A DNA stretch of 64,000 bases from Mycolicibacterium sp. lyk4-40-TYG-92 (lineage in GTDB: Bacteria; Actinomycetota; Actinomycetes; Mycobacteriales; Mycobacteriaceae), in the NCBI RefSeq assembly GCF_030209435.1, contig NZ_JARVRX010000003.1, positions 372,001-436,000 on the forward strand, read 5' to 3'. Below, in pieces: positions 39,054 through 46,533 of the stretch (position 1 is its first letter; every line of letters starts with the position of its first letter). The notes under the pieces were generated by a model, which was given only the letters and a program-made list of their open reading frames with translations, was not told the DNA's origin and made no database searches. The position numbers were made by a program, and so were the translations under genes.

Positions 39054-39836
39054 TTACTGGCTGTCGCGCCAGCGGCACAGCTTCTCGGCGTCGCCGAGGT
39101 CGTAGTCGGGCCCGTTGACGCCCACCGTCAGTAGTGAGACGCCCAGCGCGGTAAGCGCTTCGGCGTTGGCGATCAGGCCGTCGCTGCTGTTGTCGACGCC
39201 GGCAGACCGGACGATGGTGGACGGGTCGCGGCCGATATCAGCGCAATGCCGATCCAGCACGGCGGCCTTTTCCGGATAGGTCGACGCCGTGGTGAAGCTG
39301 TGCCACATCTGCGCGTACTGCGCGACGAGTTTGAGTGTCTTGCGTTCACCCTGCCCGCCGATCAGGATCGGGATCTCGCGCACCGGCTGTGGGTTCAGCT
39401 TGCCCAGCCGCGAGATGATGCGCGGCATGGCGGCCGCCAGGTCGTCGAGTCTGCTTCCGGCGGTGCCGAATTCGTAGCCGTACTCGTCGTAGTCCTTCTC
39501 TTTCCAGCCCGATCCGATGCCCAGGATCAGCCGTCCGTCGGAGATGTTGTCGACGGTCCGTGCCATGTCGGCCAGCAGTTCCGGGTTGCGGTACGAGTTA
39601 CAGGTGACGAGGGCGCCGATTTCGATGCGCGACGTCTGCTCGGCCCACGCGCCGAGCATGGTCCAGCATTCGTAGTGGGCGCCGTCGGGGTCGCCGTACA
39701 GCGGGAAGAAGTGGTCCCAGTTGAAGGCGACGTCGACGCCGAGATCCTCGGCGCGGCGGACGGCGTCGCGCATGTGGCCGTAGCTGGGGGAGTGCTGGGG
39801 CTGCAGTTGAACCCCGATGCGAATGGGATGCGTCAT
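39054..39836 (-). CDS. LLM-class F420-dependent oxidoreductase (Rv0044c)
   Basis: 260-residue luciferase-like monooxygenase-fold protein, probably using coenzyme F420. Blocks: RRAEDLGVDVAFNWDHFFPL, EIGALVTCNSYRNPELLADMARTVDNISDGRLILGIGSGWKEKDYDEYGY, and IPILIGGQGERKTLKLVAQYAQMWH. The GIGSGW and GGQGERKTL motifs are diagnostic of the family. Substrate unknown. Orthologue of Rv0044c by sequence type and order; 9 bp before it ends the hydrolase gene upstream, so they are probably co-transcribed. Confidence 0.9.
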   Translation of the reverse strand: MTHPIRIGVQLQPQHSPSYGHMRDAVRRAEDLGVDVAFNWDHFFPLYGDPDGAHYECWTMLGAWAEQTSRIEIGALVTCNSYRNPELLADMARTVDNISDGRLILGIGSGWKEKDYDEYGYEFGTAGSRLDDLAAAMPRIISRLGKLNPQPVREIPILIGGQGERKTLKLVAQYAQMWHSFTTASTYPEKAAVLDRHCADIGRDPSTIVRSAGVDNSSDGLIANAEALTALGVSLLTVGVNGPDYDLGDAEKLCRWRDSQ

Positions 39837-39845
39837 GACCCCACG

Positions 39846-40760
39846 CTAACCGCCGAGGACGCCGCGCAGGATCTCGACGAGTGCCGCGGGCTGGTCGCCC
39901 TGCACAGAATGCCCGGAATCGGCCACCACGTGGGTCCGCTGGAAACCCGGCGCACCGGCGGCGAAGGCGGCGGCATCGTCGTCGTGGACGAAGTACGACT
40001 TGGCGCCCCGCACCAGCGTGGTCGGCATGGTGATGGCCGGGACGTCGTCCCACAACCCGACGAAGCCGTCGCCGATGCGGATCGCGTCGTACCGCCAGGT
40101 CCAGGTGCCGTCGTCGAGTTGCTTCGCATTGTGAAAGACACCGCGGCGCAATGACTTCCGGCTGCGGTGCGGTGACGCGGCCACGGTGACGTCGAGCATC
40201 GCCTGGAAGCTGGGGAAGCTCCGCTCGCCCTTCACCAGAGCGACCGCGCCCAACTGCGCCTGCGTCATCTGCTCGTGCCGCTCCGGTGCGGACGGGGTGA
40301 CGTCGACCAGCACCAGTTCGGGCACCAGGGCGGGCTCGGTCGCCGCGATGCGCAGCGCCGTCAGCCCGCCTAGAGACATGCCGACCACCAACCGGGCGTC
40401 GGGTGCGTGCGCCCGCAGCACCGGCCGCAGCGTCTCCGCGTTGAGCTTCGGCCCGTAGTCCCCGTCCTCGCGCCACGCCGACCGCCCGTGCCCGGGCAGG
40501 TCGACGGCCAGCGCCGGCAGGCCCAGGCCGAGGATCGCGGTGTCCCAGGTGTGGGCGTTCTGCCCACCACCGTGCAGGAACACCACCTCGGGTGCCGCGA
40601 TGCCCCACTTCAGCATGCTGATGGGGCCGTCGTCGATCCGCGTCACCGTCGGCAGCGGACCGGCCGCCCCGACCTGCTCGGCGTTCTCGGGCAGCAGCGC
40701 GAACTCGTCGAGCGTCAGCAGGTCGTCGTCAGAAATCTCCTGGGCCACGTCTTCGGACAC
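39846..40760 (-). CDS. Alpha/beta hydrolase (Rv0045c-like esterase)
   Basis: 304-residue alpha/beta hydrolase related to Rv0045c, an esterase of known structure. Seen: VVFLHGGGQNAHTW (oxyanion loop), DLPGHGRSAW, nucleophile elbow GMSLGG, acidic residue after the lid in LVRGAKSYFVHDDDAAAF, and DSGHSVQGDQP with catalytic His. Start GTG 40760. Natural substrate unknown. Upstream lies ahpF, so synteny with M. tuberculosis (Rv0045c next to ino1) is interrupted by ahpFC. Confidence 0.9.
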   Translation of the reverse strand: MSEDVAQEISDDDLLTLDEFALLPENAEQVGAAGPLPTVTRIDDGPISMLKWGIAAPEVVFLHGGGQNAHTWDTAILGLGLPALAVDLPGHGRSAWREDGDYGPKLNAETLRPVLRAHAPDARLVVGMSLGGLTALRIAATEPALVPELVLVDVTPSAPERHEQMTQAQLGAVALVKGERSFPSFQAMLDVTVAASPHRSRKSLRRGVFHNAKQLDDGTWTWRYDAIRIGDGFVGLWDDVPAITMPTTLVRGAKSYFVHDDDAAAFAAGAPGFQRTHVVADSGHSVQGDQPAALVEILRGVLGG

Positions 40761-40781
40761 TACGCCCGGGCCGCGGAGCGC

Positions 40782-42353
40782 TCAGCTACCGACCGGGGCA
40801 GTGGTGCGGATCAGGTGATCGAACGCCGAGAGTGCCGCTGTGGCACCGGCTCCGGCGGCGATGACGATCTGCTTGAACGGCACCGTCGTGCAGTCGCCGG
40901 CGGCGAATACGCCGGGGACCGACGTCTGGCCACGCTCGTCGACGACGATCTCGCCGCGCTTGGACAGCTCGATGCTGCCTTCCAGCCACTCGGTGTTGGG
41001 CAGCAGTCCGATCTGGACGAAGACGCCCTGCAGTTCGAGGCTGTGCGATTCACCCGTGGTGCGGTCCTGGTAGGTCAGGCCGGTGACCTGATCGCCGTCG
41101 CCGACGACCTCGGTGGTCAGCGTGCTCAGCAGGATGTCGACGTTGGGCAGGCTGCGCAGCTTGCGCTGCAGCACCTCGTCGGCGCGCAACACCGAATCGA
41201 ACTCGATCAGCGTCACGTGCGAGACGACGCCGGCGAGGTCGATGGCGGCCTCCACGCCGGAGTTGCCGCCGCCCACCACGGCGACGCGCTTGCCCTTGAA
41301 CAGTGGTCCGTCGCAGTGCGGGCAGTAGGTGACGCCCTTGTTGCGGTACTCGGCCTCACCCGGCACGTCCATCGCGCGCCAGCGGGCGCCCGTGGACAGG
41401 ATGACGGTGCGCGCGGTCAGCGAGGCGCCGCTCTCCAGCGAGATCTCGATGAGGCCGCCTTCGTCGAGCGCCGGCAGCAGCTTGGCGCCGCGCTGGGTCT
41501 TGATCACGTCGACGTCGTACTCGCCGACATGGGCTTCCAGCGCCGCGGCGTACTTCGGTCCTTCGGTGTGCGGGACCGAGATGTAGTTCTCGATCGACAT
41601 GGTGTCGAGCACCTGGCCGCCGAACCGCTCGGCGACCACGCCGGTGCGAATTCCCTTGCGGGCAGCGTAGATTGCGGCCGCCGCGCCTGCGGGTCCACCG
41701 CCGACCACCAGCACGTCGAAGGGGTCCTTCTCGGCGATCGCCTCGGCGGTACGCTGTGCGGCGCCGGTGTCGACCTTGCCGATGATCTGCTCGAGGGTCA
41801 TGCGGCCCGAGTCGAATACTTCACCGTTGAGGAAGACCGTCGGAACCGCGAGCACCTTGCGCTGTTCGACCTCGTCCTTGAACAGCGCGCCGTCGATGGC
41901 GACGTGGCTGATGCGCGGGTTGAGGATCGCCATCAGGTTCAGCGCCTGCACCACGTCCGGGCAGTTCTGGCACGAGAGCGAGAAGTAGGTCTCGAAGTGC
42001 AGGTCGGCCTCGAGGTTCCGGACCTGCTCGAGCAGCTCGGGCGCTTCCTTCGACGGGTAGCCGCCGACCTGCAGCAGCGCCAGGGCCAGCGAGGAGAACT
42101 CGTGACCCAGCGGGATGCCGGCGAAGCGGACCTCGACGTCGGTGCCGGTGCGGCGGATGGCGAACGACGGCCGACGGGCGTCGTCGTCGGTGCGCGTGTA
42201 GGTGATCTTGTCCGACATCGCCGCGATCTCGGTGAGCAGTTCGGCGAGCTCGGCGGACTTGGGACCGTCATCGAGGGAGGACACCAGCTCGATCGGCACG
42301 GTCAGCCGCTCCAGCAGGGACTTCAATTGGCCGGCGAGTGAGGTGTCGAGCAT
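40782..42353 (-). CDS. ahpF: Alkyl hydroperoxide reductase subunit F
   Basis: 523-residue NADH/FAD flavoprotein that re-reduces AhpC. The N-terminal double-thioredoxin domain carries Cys128-Cys131 (SCQNC), and the TrxR-like module has [17 protein letters not shown], Cys344-Cys347 (YCPHC) and [13 protein letters not shown] 42353 gives [17 protein letters not shown], aligning with the N-terminus of the E. coli protein, and has a GGAG SD. M. tuberculosis lacks AhpF and uses AhpD, so this is a distinct system inserted between the Rv0045c and ino1 orthologues. Confidence 0.95.
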   Translation of the reverse strand: MLDTSLAGQLKSLLERLTVPIELVSSLDDGPKSAELAELLTEIAAMSDKITYTRTDDDARRPSFAIRRTGTDVEVRFAGIPLGHEFSSLALALLQVGGYPSKEAPELLEQVRNLEADLHFETYFSLSCQNCPDVVQALNLMAILNPRISHVAIDGALFKDEVEQRKVLAVPTVFLNGEVFDSGRMTLEQIIGKVDTGAAQRTAEAIAEKDPFDVLVVGGGPAGAAAAIYAARKGIRTGVVAERFGGQVLDTMSIENYISVPHTEGPKYAAALEAHVGEYDVDVIKTQRGAKLLPALDEGGLIEISLESGASLTARTVILSTGARWRAMDVPGEAEYRNKGVTYCPHCDGPLFKGKRVAVVGGGNSGVEAAIDLAGVVSHVTLIEFDSVLRADEVLQRKLRSLPNVDILLSTLTTEVVGDGDQVTGLTYQDRTTGESHSLELQGVFVQIGLLPNTEWLEGSIELSKRGEIVVDERGQTSVPGVFAAGDCTTVPFKQIVIAAGAGATAALSAFDHLIRTTAPVGS

Positions 42354-42474
42354 GCGGATCAACTCCATCGAGGATAGGAATGGCTGGGCCGTCAGCGGCC
42401 CGAAAGATGTTGGTGTGAAGCGGTTCTGGTGAGTGGCACAGGACTGGCCCGTACCACTCACCAGACGTGACGAA

Positions 42475-43038
42475 CTAGATCTTGCCGACGAGTTCCAGCG
42501 ACGGGGCCAGGGTCTCTTCGCCCTCTTCCCACTTGGCCGGGCAGACCTCGCCCGGGTGGTTGCGCACGTACTGGGCAGCCTTGACCTTGCGGACCAGCTC
42601 GGCGGCGTTGCGGCCGATGCCCTCGGCGGTGACCTCGGTGAACTGGACGACGCCGTCGGGGTCGACCAGGAAGGTGCCGCGGTCGGCCAGGCCCTGGTCC
42701 TCACGGAGCACCTCGAAGTTGGTGCTGATCTGCAGGGTCGGGTCGCCGATCATGGCGTACTGGATCTTGCCGATGGTGTCGGACGAGTCGTGCCACGCCT
42801 TGTGCGTGAAGTGGGTGTCGGTGGACACCGAGAACACCTCGACACCGAGGCGCTGCAGCTCCTCGTAGTGGTCGGCGAGGTCGCCGAGCTCGGTCGGGCA
42901 GACGAAGGTGAAGTCGGCCGGGTAGAAGAAGAAGATGGCCCACTTGCCCTTGATGTCGGCGTCCGACACGGGGATGAAGGTGCCGTTCTTGTATGCGGTC
43001 GCGGAGAACGGCTTGATCTGCTTGTTGATCAGGGCCAC
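42475..43038 (-). CDS. ahpC: Peroxiredoxin AhpC (enterobacterial type)
   Basis: 187-residue 2-Cys peroxiredoxin reducing peroxides and peroxynitrite. Peroxidatic Cys47 (FTFVCPTE) and resolving Cys166 (GEVCPAKW) are present. Length and sequence ([44 protein letters not shown]) are much closer to E. coli AhpC than to M. tuberculosis AhpC. Start GTG 43038. ahpF lies 121 bp downstream. No oxyR is adjacent; a promoter region with AT-rich sequence (ATTGGAT and TAAGGT on the minus strand) precedes it. Confidence 0.95.
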   Translation of the reverse strand: MALINKQIKPFSATAYKNGTFIPVSDADIKGKWAIFFFYPADFTFVCPTELGDLADHYEELQRLGVEVFSVSTDTHFTHKAWHDSSDTIGKIQYAMIGDPTLQISTNFEVLREDQGLADRGTFLVDPDGVVQFTEVTAEGIGRNAAELVRKVKAAQYVRNHPGEVCPAKWEEGEETLAPSLELVGKI

Positions 43039-43177
43039 GAGAACCTCACTTCGGGTCTGTTGGATGTCTGTTACGAGTACCAACCTTAGCCGTATTTTCT
43101 GGACTCGATCCAATTTAAACTGCGGTTGTGGCCAGTCTCACAACGCCGGACCCGATCATCCGTGGCCTCAAATGCCA

Positions 43178-43210
43178 AGTGGGCGACCAGGTTTCACCCG
43201 GCCGCCCACT
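43178..43210 (-). terminator. Long hairpin after ino1
   Basis: AGTGGGCG and CGCCCACT arms (43178-43185, 43203-43210) extend inward with CC/GG and GGT/ACC pairs to a 3-nt loop, giving a near-continuous stem of about 15 bp just after the ino1 stop. On the minus strand TTGGCATTTG follows, a weak U-rich tail. Likely intrinsic terminator. Confidence 0.75.
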
Positions 43211-43223
43211 CTGACGTCGATAT

Positions 43224-44312
43224 TTACCCCTCGATGAAGGTTTCCAGCTGTGCCCGGGCGAGGTCGTCGGCGACCTGCACCGGCGGGCTCTTCATCAGGT
43301 AGGCCGAGGCCGGCAGGATCGGGCCACCGAGGCCGCGGTCCTTGGCGATCTTGGCGGCACGCACGGCGTCGATGATGATGCCGGCCGAGTTGGGGGAGTC
43401 CCACACCTCGAGCTTGTACTCCAGGTTGAGCGGCACGTCGCCGAAGGCGCGACCCTCGAGGCGCACGTACGCCCACTTGCGGTCGTCGAGCCACGCGACG
43501 TAGTCCGACGGGCCGATGTGCACGTTCTTGTCGTAGACCTTGTCGGCCAGCGAGCCGGTCAGGTTCGAGGTGACGGCCTGTGTCTTCGAGACCTTCTTGG
43601 ACTCCAGGCGCTCGCGCTCGAGCATGTTCTTGAAGTCCATGTTGCCGCCGACGTTCAGCTGGTAGGTGCGGTCCAGCGTCACACCGCGGTCCTCGAACAG
43701 CTTGGCCATCACGCGGTGGGTGATGGTGGCGCCGACCTGGCTCTTGATGTCGTCACCGACGATCGGCACACCGGCGTCCTCGAACTTCTTGGCCCACACC
43801 GGGTCCGAAGCGATGAACACCGGCAGGGCGTTGACGAACGCGACCTTGGCGTCGATGGCGCACTGGGCGTAGAACTTGTCGGCCTCTTCGGAGCCGACCG
43901 GCAGGTAGGAGACCAGGACGTCGACGTTCGCGTCCTTGAGCGCCTTGACCACGTCGACGGGGTCGGTGTCGGACACCTCGATGGTCTCGGAGTAGTACTT
44001 GCCGATGCCGTCCAGGGTCGGGCCGCGTTGCACCGTCACATTGGTCGGCGGCACGTCCGCGATCTTGATGGTGTTGTTCTCCGACGCGAAGATCGCCTCA
44101 GAGAGGTCGAAGCCGACCTTCTTGGCGTCCACGTCGAACGCGGCGACGAACTTCACGTCACGCACGTGGTACTGGCCGAACTTGACGTGCATCAGGCCCG
44201 GGACGGTCGAGTTCTCGTCGGCGTCCTGGTAGTACTGCACGCCCTGGACGAGCGATGCCGCGCAGTTGCCTACGCCGACGATTGCGACGCGAACCTCGTT
44301 CGACTCAGACAT
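43224..44312 (-). CDS. ino1: Inositol-1-phosphate synthase
   Basis: 362-residue NAD-dependent enzyme converting glucose-6-phosphate to inositol-1-phosphate, the entry to phosphatidylinositol, LAM and mycothiol. The [12 protein letters not shown] nucleotide loop is at about 12-23; [32 protein letters not shown] and [12 protein letters not shown] are family blocks with the catalytic Lys in DDIKSQ. ATG 44312 has AAAGGAGAC upstream. Orthologue of Rv0046c. Confidence 0.96.
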   Translation of the reverse strand: MSESNEVRVAIVGVGNCAASLVQGVQYYQDADENSTVPGLMHVKFGQYHVRDVKFVAAFDVDAKKVGFDLSEAIFASENNTIKIADVPPTNVTVQRGPTLDGIGKYYSETIEVSDTDPVDVVKALKDANVDVLVSYLPVGSEEADKFYAQCAIDAKVAFVNALPVFIASDPVWAKKFEDAGVPIVGDDIKSQVGATITHRVMAKLFEDRGVTLDRTYQLNVGGNMDFKNMLERERLESKKVSKTQAVTSNLTGSLADKVYDKNVHIGPSDYVAWLDDRKWAYVRLEGRAFGDVPLNLEYKLEVWDSPNSAGIIIDAVRAAKIAKDRGLGGPILPASAYLMKSPPVQVADDLARAQLETFIEG

Positions 44313-44366
44313 GTGACGGTCTCCTTTTCCTACTCTTTCAGTGCATTCACCCGGGGGCGCGTGCGC

Positions 44367-44939
44367 TCAGGTTTGGTCGGCGTGGCCTTGTGACGGCGGT
44401 GCCGTCGGTCCGGCAGTTGCCACGCGCTCGGCAGCAATCAGCTCGTTGAGCCATTTCACTTCGCGCTCACTGGACTCGAGCCCGAGCTGATGCAGCTGGC
44501 GGGTGTAGCGGTCGAGTGAACTGCTGGCCCGTGCGATCGCCTCGCGCAGACCTTCGCGACGCTCCTCGACCTGACGCCGCCGCCCTTCCAGGATTCGCAT
44601 CCTGGCTTCGGCGGGAGTCCGGTTGAAGAACGCCAAGTGCACACCGAATCCGTCATCGGTGTAGTTCTGGGGGCCGGTATCGGCGACGAGTTCGGTGAAC
44701 CGTTGCTTGCCGGCGTCGGTGAGTTGGTAGACGCGACGCGCGCGGCGCACCTTCGTCGAACCGAGGGGCGCCGCGTCTTCGACGATCAGGCCGTCGGCCT
44801 GCATGCGACGCAGCGCGGGGTACAGGGAGCCGTACGAGAACGCACGGAATGCGCCGAGCAGTCCGGTCAGCCGTTTGCGCAGCTCATAGCCGTGCATAGG
44901 GGACTCCAGCAGAAGCCCCAGAATGGCCAGCTCCAGCAC
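44367..44939 (-). CDS. PadR-family regulator (Rv0047c)
   Basis: 190-residue PadR regulator. N-terminal winged helix: LELAILGLLLESPMHGYELRKRLTGLLGAFRAFSYGSLYPALRRMQADGLI; the C-terminal half is a helical dimerisation arm (RRRQVEERREGLREAIARASSSLDRYTRQLHQLG). GTG 44939 has a strong SD (GGGAGGTG). Located 54 bp upstream of ino1 on the same strand; in M. tuberculosis the same pair is found, and PadR may regulate itself or ino1 (inference). A CGACAT direct repeat lies upstream at 44957-44973. Confidence 0.92.
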   Translation of the reverse strand: MLELAILGLLLESPMHGYELRKRLTGLLGAFRAFSYGSLYPALRRMQADGLIVEDAAPLGSTKVRRARRVYQLTDAGKQRFTELVADTGPQNYTDDGFGVHLAFFNRTPAEARMRILEGRRRQVEERREGLREAIARASSSLDRYTRQLHQLGLESSEREVKWLNELIAAERVATAGPTAPPSQGHADQT

Positions 44940-45105
44940 AGTGTCACCTCCCGACATAAATTGACGACATCGCATATTGAGCGCTAGGACGCTTCAACAC
45001 CTCGCGCCATAGTATCGCGCCGATATATACGCGGCCAATCGACGCCGCATACGGAGATGAACGGCGTTCGATGCGGCCGTCAACACCGGCCGAACACGGG
45101 GCGAA

Positions 45106-45960
45106 TCAGCCGGGGTAGTTGATGCGCTTCGTATTGCCTTCGGGATCCAACTCGATGTAGCCGCTGTTGTTGAACTTCCCGGACACGTAGATCGAAATCG
45201 CGACGGTGTCCGGCGGGGCGGTGATGTCCTTGCTGCCCTTGATGTCGATGTAGACGGTGTTGATCTCGTTGCGCTTGATGCCCAGGGTCTCCGGTGCGCC
45301 GTGCAGGATGCCGGCGATCTTCGGGACGTCGAATTTACCCAGGTCGACGACGCGCTCGTCACTGCTCACCGTTGTGGTGTCGGGGTCGTCCCACCCTCCG
45401 CGGTAGTCGTACCGGAGTACCCGGCGCGGTTCGGCCGGGTCGGCGCGCTCGAGGATCGCGTAGTCCGAGTAGATGCTCAGCTCATACCCGGTGGTGTCGC
45501 CGAACTTCTTCTTCATCTGGGTGAACAGTCCCGTCAGCCCGCCCAGCGACTGCAGCTGCCGCGGCGGGGTGAGCACCAGGGGCGCGACGCCATCGGGCTT
45601 GGCGCCCGGGTCTTCGGCGGCGGTCAGCGGGGACTGGCCGGGCGCCGCGTACACGCCCCAGCCGATGGCGACGCCGACGACGAGCATCACCGCGGCACCG
45701 GCGGCCAGGACGCCCCAGCCGGTCGACGGCACCGCGCGGCCCGCACCGGTCTTCAACGGGGTCAGTTTGACCGACGTGTTCCCCGTCTGCAGATCGGTTA
45801 CCAGGGAGCGCAGTTCTCCGAGGGTGACGGCGCTTGTCGCGGCCGCGACGCGCTGGCGGTGTTCCTCGGCGGACAGCTGACCGTCGGCCAATGCCGCGTC
45901 CAGAATCTGGCAGGTGTCGTTGCGGTCGCTGTCTTTCGCCCGGGTCGCTGCGGTGGCCAC
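45106..45960 (-). CDS. DUF1707 membrane protein (Rv0048c)
   Basis: 284-residue single-pass membrane protein. The N-terminal DUF1707/SHOCT-like segment RNDTCQILDAALADGQLSAEEHRQRV is typical. A membrane span follows at about 80-105 (GVLAAGAAVMLVVGVAIGWGVYA), then an extracytoplasmic domain with GLTGLFTQMKKKFGDTTGYELSIYSDYAILERADP. GTG 45960 is preferred because TACGCT lies 5 bp upstream as a -10 for a leaderless mRNA; GTG 45993 is the alternative. Orthologue of Rv0048c; function unknown. Confidence 0.85.
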   Translation of the reverse strand: MATAATRAKDSDRNDTCQILDAALADGQLSAEEHRQRVAAATSAVTLGELRSLVTDLQTGNTSVKLTPLKTGAGRAVPSTGWGVLAAGAAVMLVVGVAIGWGVYAAPGQSPLTAAEDPGAKPDGVAPLVLTPPRQLQSLGGLTGLFTQMKKKFGDTTGYELSIYSDYAILERADPAEPRRVLRYDYRGGWDDPDTTTVSSDERVVDLGKFDVPKIAGILHGAPETLGIKRNEINTVYIDIKGSKDITAPPDTVAISIYVSGKFNNSGYIELDPEGNTKRINYPG

Positions 45961-46091
45961 CGGGAAAGCGTAAAGGTCAGGTGGCACGGGCACGTGAGTC
46001 CGGCCACACGCCGTCCACCACCGCGCCTGTCGAGCCGGCTACAACCCGGCCACATGCGCGCCATCACGCATCGGCGCTGCGGTGCCCGACG

Positions 46092-46097
46092 TACTCT
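46092..46097 (+). promoter_or_regulatory. -10 element of the DUF5318 gene
   Basis: TACTCT (TANNNT) ends 7 bp before the GTG at 46105, indicating leaderless transcription. Confidence 0.5.
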
Positions 46098-46104
46098 GGT
46101 CAAC

Positions 46105-46533
46105 GTGCGATTGCAGCGGCAGGTGGTCGACTATGCGCTCCGGCGCAGGTCGCTGCTGGCCGAGGTCTACTCAGGCCGTACCGGTGTCACCGAAGTGTGT
46201 GACGCCAACCCCTACCTGCTGCGCGCAGCAAAATTTCATGGTCGTACCAGTTCGGTGATGTGCCCGATCTGCCGGAAAGAACCGCTGACATTGGTGTCCT
46301 GGGTCTTCGGTGATCATCTCGGAGCGGTGTCGGGTTCGGCCCGCAGCACCGAGGAGCTCGTCCTACTGGCCGCCAAGTTCGACGAATTCGCGGTTCACGT
46401 GGTGGAGGTATGCCGCACTTGCAGTTGGAATCATTTGGTCAAGTCATATGTATTAGGGACGCCGAGTCCCCCGAAAGCAGCGAAGCCTCGTGGCACCCGG
46501 GCGCGCTCGAAAGCGCGCACCGCCAGTGAGTGA
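46105..46533 (+). CDS. DUF5318 zinc-ribbon-like protein (Rv0049)
   Basis: 142-residue cytosolic protein conserved next to ponA1 in mycobacteria. It contains two Cys pairs, MCPICRKE and VCRTCSW, in the spacing of a zinc ribbon, and a basic C-terminal tail. RQVVDYALRRRSLLAEVYSGRTGVTEVCDANPYLLRAAKFHG is the conserved N-terminal block. GTG 46105 supported by the -10. Its end overlaps the ponA1 start. Function unknown; nucleic-acid binding is possible. Confidence 0.87.
   Translation: MRLQRQVVDYALRRRSLLAEVYSGRTGVTEVCDANPYLLRAAKFHGRTSSVMCPICRKEPLTLVSWVFGDHLGAVSGSARSTEELVLLAAKFDEFAVHVVEVCRTCSWNHLVKSYVLGTPSPPKAAKPRGTRARSKARTASE

Noticed and set aside
40407..42341. 644-codon plus-strand frame opposite the Rv0045c-like and ahpF genes
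   Set aside because: Its translation is Arg/Gly/Asp/Val-rich shadow sequence with no recognisable domain, while both minus-strand genes are complete and conserved.
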